Source: Porticoccaceae bacterium
GTDB taxonomy: Bacteria; Pseudomonadota; Gammaproteobacteria; Pseudomonadales; Porticoccaceae
Direction of reading: 5' to 3'
Assembly: GCA_018654575.1 (NCBI GenBank)
Contig: JABILI010000096.1
Location: 1-64,000 of the forward strand
Length of the DNA: 64,000 nucleotides
A program made the translations under genes and the position numbers. Shown here in pieces: positions 26,126 to 35,655 of this stretch. The first letter of the stretch is position 1. Every line of letters begins with the position of its first letter. Below the pieces are notes generated by a model. That model saw only the letters and a program-made list of their open reading frames with translations, had not been told where the DNA came from and did not search any database.

Positions 26126-28309
26126 CTAAACCTTTGTTCCAAGTGGTAATTTATGTCGAGCCTTACCTGATTGAGAAAACAACGCATTGGAAACCGCAGG
26201 TGCAATAACAGGCGTCGCCGGCTCGCCAACGCCAGTTGGAGGCTCAGTGGAGGCTACAATATGCACCTGAACCTCAGGCATATCTCTCATTCGTACCACG
26301 TTATGAGTATCAAAATTACTTTCAGCCACAGCGCCATTATTGATGGTGATCTCACTCATTAAGGCAGGCGATAATCCATAACCTATACCCCCCTCCATTT
26401 GTGCCCTAATGATATCTGGATTGATCGCCACCCCGCAGTCAACAGCACAAACAACCCTATCGACTTTGTATTGACCTTTGTCATCGACAACGAGTTCAGC
26501 AACCTGAGCAACATAGGACCCAAACGATTTGTGAATTGCCACTCCCCGTGAGCGATTAGCTGGCAAAGCGCTACCCCAACCTGATTTCTCGATCGCCAGA
26601 TCCAGTACGGCCTTGTAACGAGGATCATCACTTAAATGGGCGCGGCGGAACGCTAATGGATCTTGACCCGCTGCTGCTGCCAGTTCATCCATAAATACTT
26701 CCGTCGAATAGGCGGTATGCGTTGATCCCACGCTGCGCCACCACAATACAGGTACCTGAGATTCAACCGTTTTGAGTTGCACTTCAAAATTAGGGATGTT
26801 GTAAGGCAAGCTGGTTGCACCCTCCACCGATGAGCTATCAATGCCATCTGTAATAAAAGCGGCATAGACAGAGCCAGACATAATCGACTGTCCAATTATT
26901 TTATGCTGCCAGGCAATAATCTTACCGTTGCTATCTAAACCAGCCCTTAATTTATGGAAATACATAGGCCGAAAATAACCTGCATTAGTATCATCTTCGC
27001 GGGTCCAGACGAGTTTGATGGGTACTGGCTGACCGTTCTCTTTCGCTATGTGAGCTGTTTCAACAACATAATCAGAATTCTTGTTTGCCCGCCGTCCAAA
27101 ACTACCTCCAGCAAACAAGGTGTTTACCTTAACGTTGCCTGGTAATGTCCACAAGGCCGCCGCAATACCCAGCTGGTCCCCTGTGGGTGACTGCGATCCG
27201 TTCCAAACCTCAACGCCATCATCCGTAATCTGAACAACACAATTCATAGGCTCCATGGTGGCATGGGCTAGGTAGGGAAACTCGTAGTCTGCTTCAACGA
27301 TCTTAACCGCACGTTTGAATGCCTCGTCCAAATTTCCGCTAGTATGGGCTATCAGCCCATCACCCTCACCAACCTTTCGATAACGCTGCATGAGTTGCGC
27401 CGAACTTTCGGTCATCGCTTCACTGTAATCCCATTCAATGATCAGCGCGTCACGGCCTTTTTTAGCATTCCAAAATGTATCGGCAATCACAGCTACCCCA
27501 GTAGGAATCTCTACGACATTCACCACTCCTTTTACCGCTTTGGCTTTCTTGTCAGAAAAAGACTTAACTTTGGTGCCAAACCGTGGCGGGTGCGCAACCA
27601 CCGCTGTGAGCATGCCGGGTAGTTTTATATCTTGGGTGAAAATGGCGGTACCATCGGTTTTTCCTAGATCTTTACGAGGCAGGTGATCTAAACCAATTAA
27701 TGTGAAGTCTTTAGGGTCTTTTAAATTTACTTCCTTAGGCACTGCTTGGTTACTTGCAGCCTCTGCCAACTCGCCAAAATTAGCCGACACACCGCTTTTA
27801 TGCGACACAATGCCTTTGCTTACGGTTATTTCACTCACCGGAACACCCCATTGTTGCGCCGCTGCAGCCACCAACATATAGCGCGCACTAGCCCCAGCTT
27901 CCCGCATTTGCATGTAGGAGTTAGCGATTGCGGTACTGCCGCCTGTGCCTTGCGTACCCCAGCTTCCATTGGCGTACAATTTCCGATTAGCGGGTGCTGC
28001 CTCAGAAACGATTTGCCCCCAATCGGCATCCATTTCTTCAGCCGCAATGGTCGCAAGGCCGGTGAAGGTACCTTGGCCAAACTCAATGTGCTTAATAATA
28101 ATGGTCACGGTATTGTCTGGGCTAATACGCACAAAAGCATTTGCCATAAGCTCTCCCTCGGCAACATCGGGAGTAAATCCAGCGGCAACACAGCCCGGCA
28201 ACATCATAGCGAGAGTAAACCCAGCACCTAAGGTGACAGTCTTTTTGAAGAAAACCCGGCGGGAAATCGATACGGCATCGGCGATCTTTGGTTCTTTTGT
28301 ATATCTCAT
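26126..28309 (-). CDS. Molybdopterin-binding large subunit, IorB type, Tat-exported
   Basis: 727-residue xanthine-oxidase-family molybdenum subunit of the isoquinoline 1-oxidoreductase/aldehyde dehydrogenase type. The N-terminus carries a twin-arginine signal (SRRVFFKKTVTLGAG then LPGC). Conserved molybdenum-site text includes TMEPMNC, GGSFGRRANK, WWRSVGSTH and the terminal GVGEPATPVIAPA with its active-site Glu. It hydroxylates N-heterocycles or aldehydes using water, with electrons leaving to a periplasmic acceptor. The 2Fe-2S subunit is encoded immediately upstream (3-bp gap). No FAD subunit or cytochrome gene is adjacent; azurin, 6 kb away, is a speculative acceptor. Confidence 0.92.
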   Translation of the reverse strand: MRYTKEPKIADAVSISRRVFFKKTVTLGAGFTLAMMLPGCVAAGFTPDVAEGELMANAFVRISPDNTVTIIIKHIEFGQGTFTGLATIAAEEMDADWGQIVSEAAPANRKLYANGSWGTQGTGGSTAIANSYMQMREAGASARYMLVAAAAQQWGVPVSEITVSKGIVSHKSGVSANFGELAEAASNQAVPKEVNLKDPKDFTLIGLDHLPRKDLGKTDGTAIFTQDIKLPGMLTAVVAHPPRFGTKVKSFSDKKAKAVKGVVNVVEIPTGVAVIADTFWNAKKGRDALIIEWDYSEAMTESSAQLMQRYRKVGEGDGLIAHTSGNLDEAFKRAVKIVEADYEFPYLAHATMEPMNCVVQITDDGVEVWNGSQSPTGDQLGIAAALWTLPGNVKVNTLFAGGSFGRRANKNSDYVVETAHIAKENGQPVPIKLVWTREDDTNAGYFRPMYFHKLRAGLDSNGKIIAWQHKIIGQSIMSGSVYAAFITDGIDSSSVEGATSLPYNIPNFEVQLKTVESQVPVLWWRSVGSTHTAYSTEVFMDELAAAAGQDPLAFRRAHLSDDPRYKAVLDLAIEKSGWGSALPANRSRGVAIHKSFGSYVAQVAELVVDDKGQYKVDRVVCAVDCGVAINPDIIRAQMEGGIGYGLSPALMSEITINNGAVAESNFDTHNVVRMRDMPEVQVHIVASTEPPTGVGEPATPVIAPAVSNALFSQSGKARHKLPLGTKV

Positions 28310-28312
28310 GAC

Positions 28313-28783
28313 TCAGATCTCCTTGACGCTAATAGTGTGCGACGCATATTTCACCGCATTACGTATTCGCGTGTAGGTCGCACATCGACAAATATTGCCC
28401 GACAAAGCCGTATCAATATCAGCATCGTTGGGTGTAGGGTTCTTTTTCAACAAGGCGGTTGCCGACATGATTTGTCCCGATTGGCAATACCCACACTGCA
28501 CCACCGCTAATTCATCCCAGGCGGCTTGAATCGCTTTGACTTCCCTTGAATCCAACCCTTCGATAGTCGTGATCTCTTGATCACCTATGGAGCCTATTTG
28601 CATAACACAGGAGCGCACCGCCTCACCATTTAAGTGTACGGTGCATGCACCGCAACTGGCAATACCGCAGCCAAATTTGGTGCCAGTCATTTCAACGTGG
28701 TCTCTAATGGCCCACAGTAAAGGAGTATCAGGTTCGGCGTCGACACTATAGTTTTCACCATTGATCTTTAGCGAGATGGCCAT
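28313..28783 (-). CDS. (2Fe-2S) subunit, IorA type
   Basis: 156-residue small subunit of a molybdenum hydroxylase with two 2Fe-2S clusters: plant-type CGIASCGACTVHL and the C-terminal CGYCQSGQ with NICRCATY. It hands electrons from the molybdenum centre of the large subunit encoded next. The ATG at 28783 has AGGA 8 nt upstream; an ATG six bases earlier (28789) lies too close to that ribosome site. It lacks its own signal, so it is probably co-exported with the Tat-signal-bearing large subunit. Confidence 0.93.
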   Translation of the reverse strand: MAISLKINGENYSVDAEPDTPLLWAIRDHVEMTGTKFGCGIASCGACTVHLNGEAVRSCVMQIGSIGDQEITTIEGLDSREVKAIQAAWDELAVVQCGYCQSGQIMSATALLKKNPTPNDADIDTALSGNICRCATYTRIRNAVKYASHTISVKEI

Positions 28784-28898
28784 AAACATATTCCTATTTA
28801 ACTAAATTACATTACTTGAGGCTTATTTAAATAAATTGCCACACTTAAATCAATAATTTTTAACGGATATTAGTTCTCTAGCATAGTTTTGAGTGACC

Positions 28899-29843
28899 TT
28901 AGATCGCCTTAAGATAATCCAGTGCACCGCTGACCGCAGCGACCTGTGCGATGATGCAGTTTTCATCATCGACGCTGGGACTGTCTGGATAAACTTCAGT
29001 GGTGGTCACAAAAGATGCGTCGGTAAACCCCGCGCACAACCCAAGACCTTTGATAGGATAATTAATCACTCCACGCTGTTCTGCCTTAGCACCAATTAAA
29101 TAGTTATTTTCATCTGATGGCGCTATATGAGTTACCCGTTCAACCGCATCAATGATTGCTTTTTGAAACTCTGGTACCGGATTTTCGCTATCACCTACAC
29201 CATAAAAACCATCGGGGATTTCCCACAACTCTTGTTCAACAGCATCGCGGGCTTCTAGAGCTGGCCTAAATTCAGAGTTGTCAGTGTCGGTTGTCTCATG
29301 CAGATCAAGGTGGGCAAGCATAGAAATATTAAGGCCTCTAATATAGCTCATAATACAGCTTGCCTCTTCTACCGACGTACCAGATTTAAACGAGCGATTA
29401 GGGTCAATAGCGTTAGGGTTCCAGCGGTTAATCGTTTCATATCCCCAGGGACTAATGCAGGGGGCAACTATAAAGTTATAGCTATCTACATAGGATGCCA
29501 GCGTGGTCTCGACGAACCTTAGCGCTCCTTGAACACCACTGGTCTCATAACCATGCACACCACCTGTAATGAATACTGTGGGTTTGCCATCTTGCCAGTT
29601 TTTCGTTTTAACCACCCACAAGGTATAGGTATCTGGGTCATAAGACAGCGCGCCATATTGCTCGACAATAAGTAAGTCTGACAAATCTTGCCCTATCGCC
29701 TCTACCTTAGTCACTACCTGTTGCTGGTAGGAGCGTTTAATTGTTTGCTGGCTTAGCCAAGACGCTTTTTCTTCATTCCTCCATGGTTTGCCGGGGGTGC
29801 CAATCTCATAATTCTGCTGTGATGCCATGTTTTCCTTATCCAT
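28899..29843 (-). CDS. M14-family (succinylglutamate desuccinylase-like) metallocarboxypeptidase
   Basis: 314 residues with M14-type signatures: GGVHGYETSG (His and Glu zinc ligands), DPNRSF, AHLDLHETTD (third zinc ligand) and TTTEVYPDS with the likely catalytic Glu. No signal peptide. It is expected to remove a C-terminal residue or deacylate an amino-acid derivative. The ATG at 29843 abuts the stop of the isoaspartyl peptidase gene and has GGAGG upstream, so the two are translationally coupled and probably act on the same peptide pool. Confidence 0.83.
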   Translation of the reverse strand: MDKENMASQQNYEIGTPGKPWRNEEKASWLSQQTIKRSYQQQVVTKVEAIGQDLSDLLIVEQYGALSYDPDTYTLWVVKTKNWQDGKPTVFITGGVHGYETSGVQGALRFVETTLASYVDSYNFIVAPCISPWGYETINRWNPNAIDPNRSFKSGTSVEEASCIMSYIRGLNISMLAHLDLHETTDTDNSEFRPALEARDAVEQELWEIPDGFYGVGDSENPVPEFQKAIIDAVERVTHIAPSDENNYLIGAKAEQRGVINYPIKGLGLCAGFTDASFVTTTEVYPDSPSVDDENCIIAQVAAVSGALDYLKAI

Positions 29844-30917
29844 TTAGTCCTCCTTAAAGATCTTCACCACTAGCTCACCGTGTTTGTTTATTGAAGCACG
29901 GTACATCCCCAACGAATTAAACGAGAAAGCTACGTTGGCATCCTTATCAACACCAACAACACCGCCAGATGCGCCCATCTTTACTAATTTATTCTGGACC
30001 ACTTCATCCTGTGCCTTCTGCAGGGATATGCCTTTGTACGCCATACGTGCGCAAATGTCATGGGCCACCGCAGCACGAATAAAATACTCGCCATGACCAG
30101 TAGCTGAAATACCACAGGACTCATTATCTGCATAGGTACCGGCACCAATAATGGGCGCATCTCCAACCCTTCCAAAGCGTTTATTGGTCATGCCTCCAGT
30201 AGAGGTTCCAGCAGCAATGTCACCGTTTTGGTCAATAGCCACTGCGCCCACAGTACCTAGTTTTTTTTCGTCAAATTGATACTTTAATAACAGAGAATTA
30301 GATAGTTCTGGCAACTGTGCTACTGACTGTTCTTTGGCAATAATGCGCTCCAACTGCAGACGTCGACGCTCGGTTTTGAAATAACTATTTGAAACCAAGT
30401 CAAAACCCTGCTGCTGGGCAAACACCTCAGCTCCTGCCCCCACAAGCATGACATGGGATGAGTGATCTAGCACCGCATTAGCCAGTGTAATGGGGCTTTT
30501 AATCCGCGTTAGTGCAGCAACAGCACCCGCATTAAGCGTGCGCCCCTCCATAATAGATGCATCTAACTCAATATTCCCTTCATGGTTAAAAACGGCCCCA
30601 TGACCCGCATTAAATAAGGGCGAACCCTCCATAAGGGTAATCGTTGCGATCACGGCATCTCGACTGGATCCGCCTGCCGTTAAAACCCGATGACCAGCGA
30701 GAGTCGCTGAAGACAATATTGCTCGATACTCGATTTCCATTTCAGGACCCATCAAGTCGCGCCTAATTGTTCCTGCACCTCCATGGATAGCTATAGCGAC
30801 AGGGGTTTTCTCGACAGCTGTGGCAACGTTTGACATAGAGATTACCAAAATCAAGACTAGATGCCATGGTGATAGTATTCGCCAAGAAGATAGCCGCAAT
30901 CTCGCTAATGTCTTCAT
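29844..30917 (-). CDS. iaaA: Isoaspartyl peptidase / plant-type L-asparaginase
   Basis: Ntn-hydrolase precursor of about 357 residues that self-cleaves before a Thr in the GTVGAVAIDQNG motif; AIHGGAGTIRR near the mature N-terminus and GVGDAPIIGAGTYAD-like text are typical. It hydrolyses isoaspartyl dipeptides and asparagine. A signal peptide (hydrophobic stretch ending ATA) points to the periplasm. The ATG at 30917 has AAGGA 9 nt upstream and gives a normal signal peptide; an upstream in-frame start at 30956 adds an unsupported leader. Confidence 0.93.
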   Translation of the reverse strand: MKTLARLRLSSWRILSPWHLVLILVISMSNVATAVEKTPVAIAIHGGAGTIRRDLMGPEMEIEYRAILSSATLAGHRVLTAGGSSRDAVIATITLMEGSPLFNAGHGAVFNHEGNIELDASIMEGRTLNAGAVAALTRIKSPITLANAVLDHSSHVMLVGAGAEVFAQQQGFDLVSNSYFKTERRRLQLERIIAKEQSVAQLPELSNSLLLKYQFDEKKLGTVGAVAIDQNGDIAAGTSTGGMTNKRFGRVGDAPIIGAGTYADNESCGISATGHGEYFIRAAVAHDICARMAYKGISLQKAQDEVVQNKLVKMGASGGVVGVDKDANVAFSFNSLGMYRASINKHGELVVKIFKED

Positions 30918-31118
30918 TACACAAGTTCCTTTTGGACAAATCATACCACTAACCACATTTCAATGATTTTGATAGTCTGTGCTAAAAGTATTTCATATAA
31001 CGAGGATGACAATATTAAACCTGAAGATACTGAGGTTCATTGTAATACGCTCATCTCTGCCACGGTTGATCTGCCTCTTTAGCGACGCGAGTAACGAACC
31101 ATAAATGAAGTGCTTAGA

Positions 31119-31769
31119 TTAGACGATTGAGTTATTGAATAACCAAGGTGCGACTTTTCGATGCCGTTCTTCAAACCGCATTATTGTATCTCGATGGCCT
31201 AGAGTCAGGCTTATGACATCGGAACCTTCTAATAATTGCTCTCGTTGAGGGGGGTCAATATCGAACGGTAGGTCTGTCCCGTCGGGTAAAAGTATGCTTT
31301 GACGTTCAAGATTTATTTGCAGTTCATACCCCTCATTAGTATCTATCTGATCGAATAGGCTAGAAACACGTTCGCTAGACAACTGAATAGGTAAAACGCC
31401 ATTTTTAAAACAATTATTGTAAAAAATATCGGCGAAACTAGGTGCAATAACTACTTTTATACCAAAATCACGGATGGCCCATGGCGCATGTTCTCGGCTA
31501 GACCCACAACCAAAGTTATCTCCGGCAACCAATATGCTGCCTCCTTTATAACGAGGTAGGTTTAAAACAAAATCGGGGTTAATTGTGCGTGTAGAAGTAT
31601 CGGTATTGATATCACCCTCATCTAAATACCGTAATCCGTCAAATAGCCAATCCCCATAACCGGTTTTTCGAATCGATTTCAAATATTGTTTAGGTAACAT
31701 CACATCAGTATCGATGTTAGCTCTGTTGAATGGGATCACCAATCCTCGATGTGTCTTAAATGCTTCCAT
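31119..31769 (-). CDS. leuD: 3-isopropylmalate dehydratase-type small subunit (LeuD-like)
   Basis: 216-residue swivelling domain of the aconitase superfamily ([36 protein letters not shown]). It pairs with the large subunit encoded 6 bp upstream to form a hydro-lyase. The expected neighbours leuA and leuB are absent; the operon instead starts with a cysteine amidohydrolase. This context fits a catabolic hydratase of the same family, such as maleate or citraconate hydratase, as well as it fits leucine biosynthesis. The symbol marks homology only. Confidence 0.88.
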   Translation of the reverse strand: MEAFKTHRGLVIPFNRANIDTDVMLPKQYLKSIRKTGYGDWLFDGLRYLDEGDINTDTSTRTINPDFVLNLPRYKGGSILVAGDNFGCGSSREHAPWAIRDFGIKVVIAPSFADIFYNNCFKNGVLPIQLSSERVSSLFDQIDTNEGYELQINLERQSILLPDGTDLPFDIDPPQREQLLEGSDVISLTLGHRDTIMRFEERHRKVAPWLFNNSIV

Positions 31770-31775
31770 AATAAT

Positions 31776-33191
31776 TTATATAATCTCTCTAATATCAATA
31801 AAATGTCCGGCCAGAGCTGCTGCGGCTGCCATTTGCGGGCTTACTAAATGAGTACGACTACCATGTCCCTGTCTACCTTCAAAATTGCGGTTTGAGGTTG
31901 ATGCGCAATGTTCACCAGGTAATGATTTATCAGAATTAATAGCCACACACATAGAACATCCTGGGTCTCGCCATTCAAACCCTGCATCAAGAAGTACTTT
32001 ATCTAAACCTTCATCTTCAGCCTGTTGTTTGACCAACCCAGATCCGGGAACCACCATAGCCTGTTTTATGCTTGCGGCAATGTGCTTCCCTTTTACTATC
32101 TCAGCAACGCTGCGGATATCTTCAATACGTGAATTAGTGCAGGAACCAACAAATATGCGGTCTAATTGAACATCCGTTATTTTTTGCCCAGCGGTCAAGC
32201 CCATATAGTTTAGCGCTTGAAAATAATCTTCACGTGCATCAAGTGTTTCCTGTTGGGACGGATCTGGCACTGTGCCATCGATTGGAATCACCATTTCAGG
32301 CGAAGTACCCCAGCTAACATGAGGCGAAATATCTGCAGCGTTAAATTCATAGATCGCATCAAATTTAGCACCTACATCACTGTGTAAATTTTCCCAAGAT
32401 CTGCACGCCTGACGCTCTAAATCACCTTTGGGCGAATGAGCTCGTCCCCGTATATAGTCGAATGTCACTTCATCATAAGCTATCATCCCAACTCGAGAAC
32501 CGGCCTCAATAGCCATATTACAAATAGTCATCCTACCTTCCATCGACAACGCTCTGATGGTAGAACCGGCAAATTCAGTCGCCATTCCAGTCGCACCAGC
32601 TGTTCCTATCTTGCCGATGATATAAAGAATCATATCCTTGGCGCTAACCCCTCTTGGAAGATCTCCTTCGACATTAATCAGCATGTTGCCAAACTTTTTT
32701 TGCGCTAAACATTGTGTTGCAAGAACATGCTCAACATCGGAGGTGCCTATGCCTTGCGCAAGACATGCAAAGGCTCCATGAGTCGAGGTATGAGAGTCAC
32801 CGCAGACCAAGGTCATGCCCGGCAGTGTCAATCCTTGCTCGGGCCCAATGACATGAACTATACCCTGACGAATATCATTGAGCTTATACTCCCTGATTCC
32901 AAATTCAGCGCAATTGCTATCAAGCGCTAATATTTGAATTCTAGAGACGGCGTCTTTAACCCCCTCCATTCCGGTTTGGCGTTGGGTTGTAGGCACGTTG
33001 TGGTCAGGTGTTGCAACGCATGAATCAACCCTCCATGGTTTTCGATTGTTTTCACGTAATCCTTCAAATGCCTGTGCAGATGTAACTTCATGGAGGATAT
33101 GTCTATCTATATAAAGAAGAGAGGTACCATCCTTCATTTCAGTCACCTCGTGCATATCCCATAATTTGTCATAAAGCGTTTTAGGTTTCAT
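31776..33191 (-). CDS. leuC: 3-isopropylmalate dehydratase-type large subunit (LeuC-like)
   Basis: 471 residues, closely similar throughout to bacterial LeuC. The [4Fe-4S] cysteines are Cys351 (FVGSCTNSR), Cys412 and Cys415 ([11 protein letters not shown]); [12 protein letters not shown] and [12 protein letters not shown] are also present. Adds or removes water on a dicarboxylic acid. No other leucine genes are in the window. It lies 20 bp after a cysteine amidohydrolase of the maleamate/carbamoylsarcosine amidase class, which raises the possibility of a maleate-type substrate. Sequence alone does not separate the two roles. Confidence 0.9.
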   Translation of the reverse strand: MKPKTLYDKLWDMHEVTEMKDGTSLLYIDRHILHEVTSAQAFEGLRENNRKPWRVDSCVATPDHNVPTTQRQTGMEGVKDAVSRIQILALDSNCAEFGIREYKLNDIRQGIVHVIGPEQGLTLPGMTLVCGDSHTSTHGAFACLAQGIGTSDVEHVLATQCLAQKKFGNMLINVEGDLPRGVSAKDMILYIIGKIGTAGATGMATEFAGSTIRALSMEGRMTICNMAIEAGSRVGMIAYDEVTFDYIRGRAHSPKGDLERQACRSWENLHSDVGAKFDAIYEFNAADISPHVSWGTSPEMVIPIDGTVPDPSQQETLDAREDYFQALNYMGLTAGQKITDVQLDRIFVGSCTNSRIEDIRSVAEIVKGKHIAASIKQAMVVPGSGLVKQQAEDEGLDKVLLDAGFEWRDPGCSMCVAINSDKSLPGEHCASTSNRNFEGRQGHGSRTHLVSPQMAAAAALAGHFIDIREII

Positions 33192-33211
33192 CTTAAGCGC
33201 TCCAATAATGC

Positions 33212-33814
33212 CTATTGATCGGTTAACAAACGTAGTCGAACCAATAAATCTGATAGCAAGACAACATCTGCATACTTTTTATTAAGGTCATATAAGCTAG
33301 CCTCATGAGCCGTCTGACCTCTATCACCACAGGCTTCTTTGGGAATGAGTACTGGATAGTTGTGCTGAAGGCCATCAACTACAGTTGCTCTGACGCAACC
33401 ACTAGTGGTTAATCCGGTCACCACTAATGAGTCCGTACCGCAGGCCATAAGTTGGTTGGACAAGTCAGTTCCAAAGAAAGCGCTAGCCCATTGTTTCTCA
33501 ATCAAGGGTTCGCTGGCACGCCGCTCGAGTGCAGCATCAACCTTAACCCAATGAGAATTTGGCTTTAGACAATCCAAGTCAGGTAATTTTTGCCGAAAGA
33601 CAGTGGCCTGGTTTTTATGGTGGTAAACTACTGTAGTAAAGAAAATCGGTAGTCTTTGTCGGCGAAACTCCGCAAGTAACATCTTATTAGCAATCACCAC
33701 CTCTGGGCAGGCTGTGCCCAGGGCACAATCTGGATCTGTGAATCCATTCACCACATCCACAACAATGAGAGCTGGCTTTGAGCCCAAGTTAAGTGTCCTA
33801 GAAGTTAGAGCCAT
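33212..33814 (-). CDS. Isochorismatase-family cysteine amidohydrolase (maleamate/N-carbamoylsarcosine amidase-like)
   Basis: 200 residues with the Asp20-Lys107-Cys140 triad ([36 protein letters not shown]). The N-terminal VNGFTDP-x-x-x-LG pattern is characteristic of N-carbamoylsarcosine and maleamate amidases rather than true isochorismatases. It would release ammonia from an amide or carbamoyl acid in the cytosol. First gene of an operon with the LeuCD-like hydro-lyase. A maleamate-to-maleate-to-malate route would explain the pairing (inference from the nicotinate/gentisate pathways). Confidence 0.86.
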   Translation of the reverse strand: MALTSRTLNLGSKPALIVVDVVNGFTDPDCALGTACPEVVIANKMLLAEFRRQRLPIFFTTVVYHHKNQATVFRQKLPDLDCLKPNSHWVKVDAALERRASEPLIEKQWASAFFGTDLSNQLMACGTDSLVVTGLTTSGCVRATVVDGLQHNYPVLIPKEACGDRGQTAHEASLYDLNKKYADVVLLSDLLVRLRLLTDQ

Positions 33815-34091
33815 AACCCTTACTCTGCTAACAGCGTGAAGCTATACAAACCTGACAAAATACGACTAAGATCAAGAACTAGAGAGCCTGTTATGGGCTT
33901 AGGCAGAATTAATATTCCTCTTAACAATCTGTAAGTATTCAAGCTTTCTTCTCCCTTTAGTCACCCATGTAGCAGGCCGCTGCGCTATTACTCAATTAGG
34001 ACCCACCTCGTTTACTAAGATCAGCTAAGAGACATTAAAGACGTCTTATGCGGTTGTTTTTTAGCTGTGGATACTAGTTTTACTGTAGCTT

Positions 34092-35615
34092 TTAAAGATT
34101 ACGTAGCTCTCGTTTCAACACTTTGCCCGTAGCATTACGAGGCAACGCAGCGACAAATTCAAACGATTTAGGCGTTTTATAACCAGCCAGAACTTCCCGA
34201 CAATAACTATTTAAATCTTCAGTGTCGACACTGTGGTTGTCCCCTAATACCACATAGGCCTTTACCGATTCGCCCCAATATTGATCCGGCACGCCAATGA
34301 TGGCAGCGTCGGCAATAGCGGGATGGTCATAAAGAACTTCTTCGATCTCCCTAGGGTAGATATTGACCCCACCTGAGATAATCATGTCCATCTTTCGGTC
34401 AATCAGATAAACAAAACCTTCGTCATCAAGCCGAGCTAGATCTCCAGCTGAAAACCAACCGTCTAACATAGCGTTGACGGATAAGGTATTGCCCCAGTAG
34501 CCTGAAAAAAGGTAAGGAGAACGGCTATATAATTCCCCGACCTCGCCTGGCTGCACCGGCAGTCCTTCTTTAGTCAGAACCTTAGTCTCGGTGCAGGCAA
34601 ATCCAAGACCGACACAACGCTCCTTTCTCAATTGATCAGCAGGGCGTAAATTGCAGACAATTCCTGCCTCAGTTGACCCATAAGTCTCGTGTAATATTCC
34701 AGGCCCAAAATAACCAACCACTTTCTTTTTTAGTGCCTGAGGCAGAGCCGATGCATTAGAAATTATGGTCTTGATCCGGTTAGATTTTAAGTCCGCAAGT
34801 TGTTTAGCGGGTAGATCAAAGATAGCCTGAAAATGCGTGGGAACCATAAATACATTGGTTATATCCAATTCTTTTAGTTTCTTTAGTGTACTGGCAGCCT
34901 CAAACTTCGGGGAAATTTCGCAATATCCTCCAAAGAAAAGTGCAGCAATAGCAAATGAGAATCCAGCTCCATGAAATAAAGGCGCCACAGCCAACGTCCG
35001 ATCATCTGGTGTATAACAACCATATTCTGATGCCATGCCAAGAAAGGTTAATACCCGAGATCGGTGCGATAACATAACACCCTTCGGTTTTCCTGTAGTT
35101 CCAGCGGTATAAACAAGAGCGAAAATATCGGTCTCTGCAAGATGGCCAATCTGATAGTCGGCGCTAGACTGGGTCAACCACTCCTCATAGTTATCGCCTA
35201 TCACTACCAACTCTTTCACGTTAGGCAATTGGGAAAGATCTATTTGAGGTCTTGCTGACGGATGCACAAAAATCATTGATGCATCGCAATCATCACAAAT
35301 ATACTTAATCTCAGTAGACGTTAACTTTGGATTCAATGTAACCACAATAAGGCCAGCTTGAGCGATACCTATGGCGAGCTCAGGATATTCTATACAATTA
35401 GGCGCAATAAGGGCGACTCTATCGCCCTTAACAAGACCAGCAATATTTCGGACACCATTGGACACTCTGTTGATGCGTTTCGCCAGATCGCCATAGTTCA
35501 GACTGCGCGCTCCCTCACCCAAGGCAACTTTATTAGGCTTGTGTTGGGCCGCACATCTAACGCCATAACCAATATCTAAGGCGAGGTAGGCTTGATTGTC
35601 GAACTTATCCTTCAT
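34092..35615 (-). CDS. AMP-dependent acyl-CoA ligase (FadD-like)
   Basis: 507-residue ANL ligase. ALVYTAGTTGKPKGVMLSHR, ETYGSTEAG, GWFSAGDLARLDDEGF and the terminal LPRNATGKVLKREL carry the adenylation and thioesterification motifs. The substrate class is unresolved (medium or aromatic acid). It starts 40 bp after the amidohydrolase gene on the same strand, so the two form an operon. A 277-bp gap separates it from the amidase-LeuCD operon. Confidence 0.9.
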   Translation of the reverse strand: MKDKFDNQAYLALDIGYGVRCAAQHKPNKVALGEGARSLNYGDLAKRINRVSNGVRNIAGLVKGDRVALIAPNCIEYPELAIGIAQAGLIVVTLNPKLTSTEIKYICDDCDASMIFVHPSARPQIDLSQLPNVKELVVIGDNYEEWLTQSSADYQIGHLAETDIFALVYTAGTTGKPKGVMLSHRSRVLTFLGMASEYGCYTPDDRTLAVAPLFHGAGFSFAIAALFFGGYCEISPKFEAASTLKKLKELDITNVFMVPTHFQAIFDLPAKQLADLKSNRIKTIISNASALPQALKKKVVGYFGPGILHETYGSTEAGIVCNLRPADQLRKERCVGLGFACTETKVLTKEGLPVQPGEVGELYSRSPYLFSGYWGNTLSVNAMLDGWFSAGDLARLDDEGFVYLIDRKMDMIISGGVNIYPREIEEVLYDHPAIADAAIIGVPDQYWGESVKAYVVLGDNHSVDTEDLNSYCREVLAGYKTPKSFEFVAALPRNATGKVLKRELRNL

Positions 35616-35655
35616 CCTTTAACTCTCACTATATTGAAGACGAGCATCAATATTT

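Noticed and set aside
27945-28376. 143-codon rightward frame opposite the IorB gene
   Set aside because: It lies entirely antisense to the well-supported molybdenum subunits and has no family resemblance.
31119-33191. Leucine biosynthesis operon taken at face value
   Set aside because: No leuA or leuB is near and the operon begins with an amidase gene, so I kept the family names but not the pathway claim.
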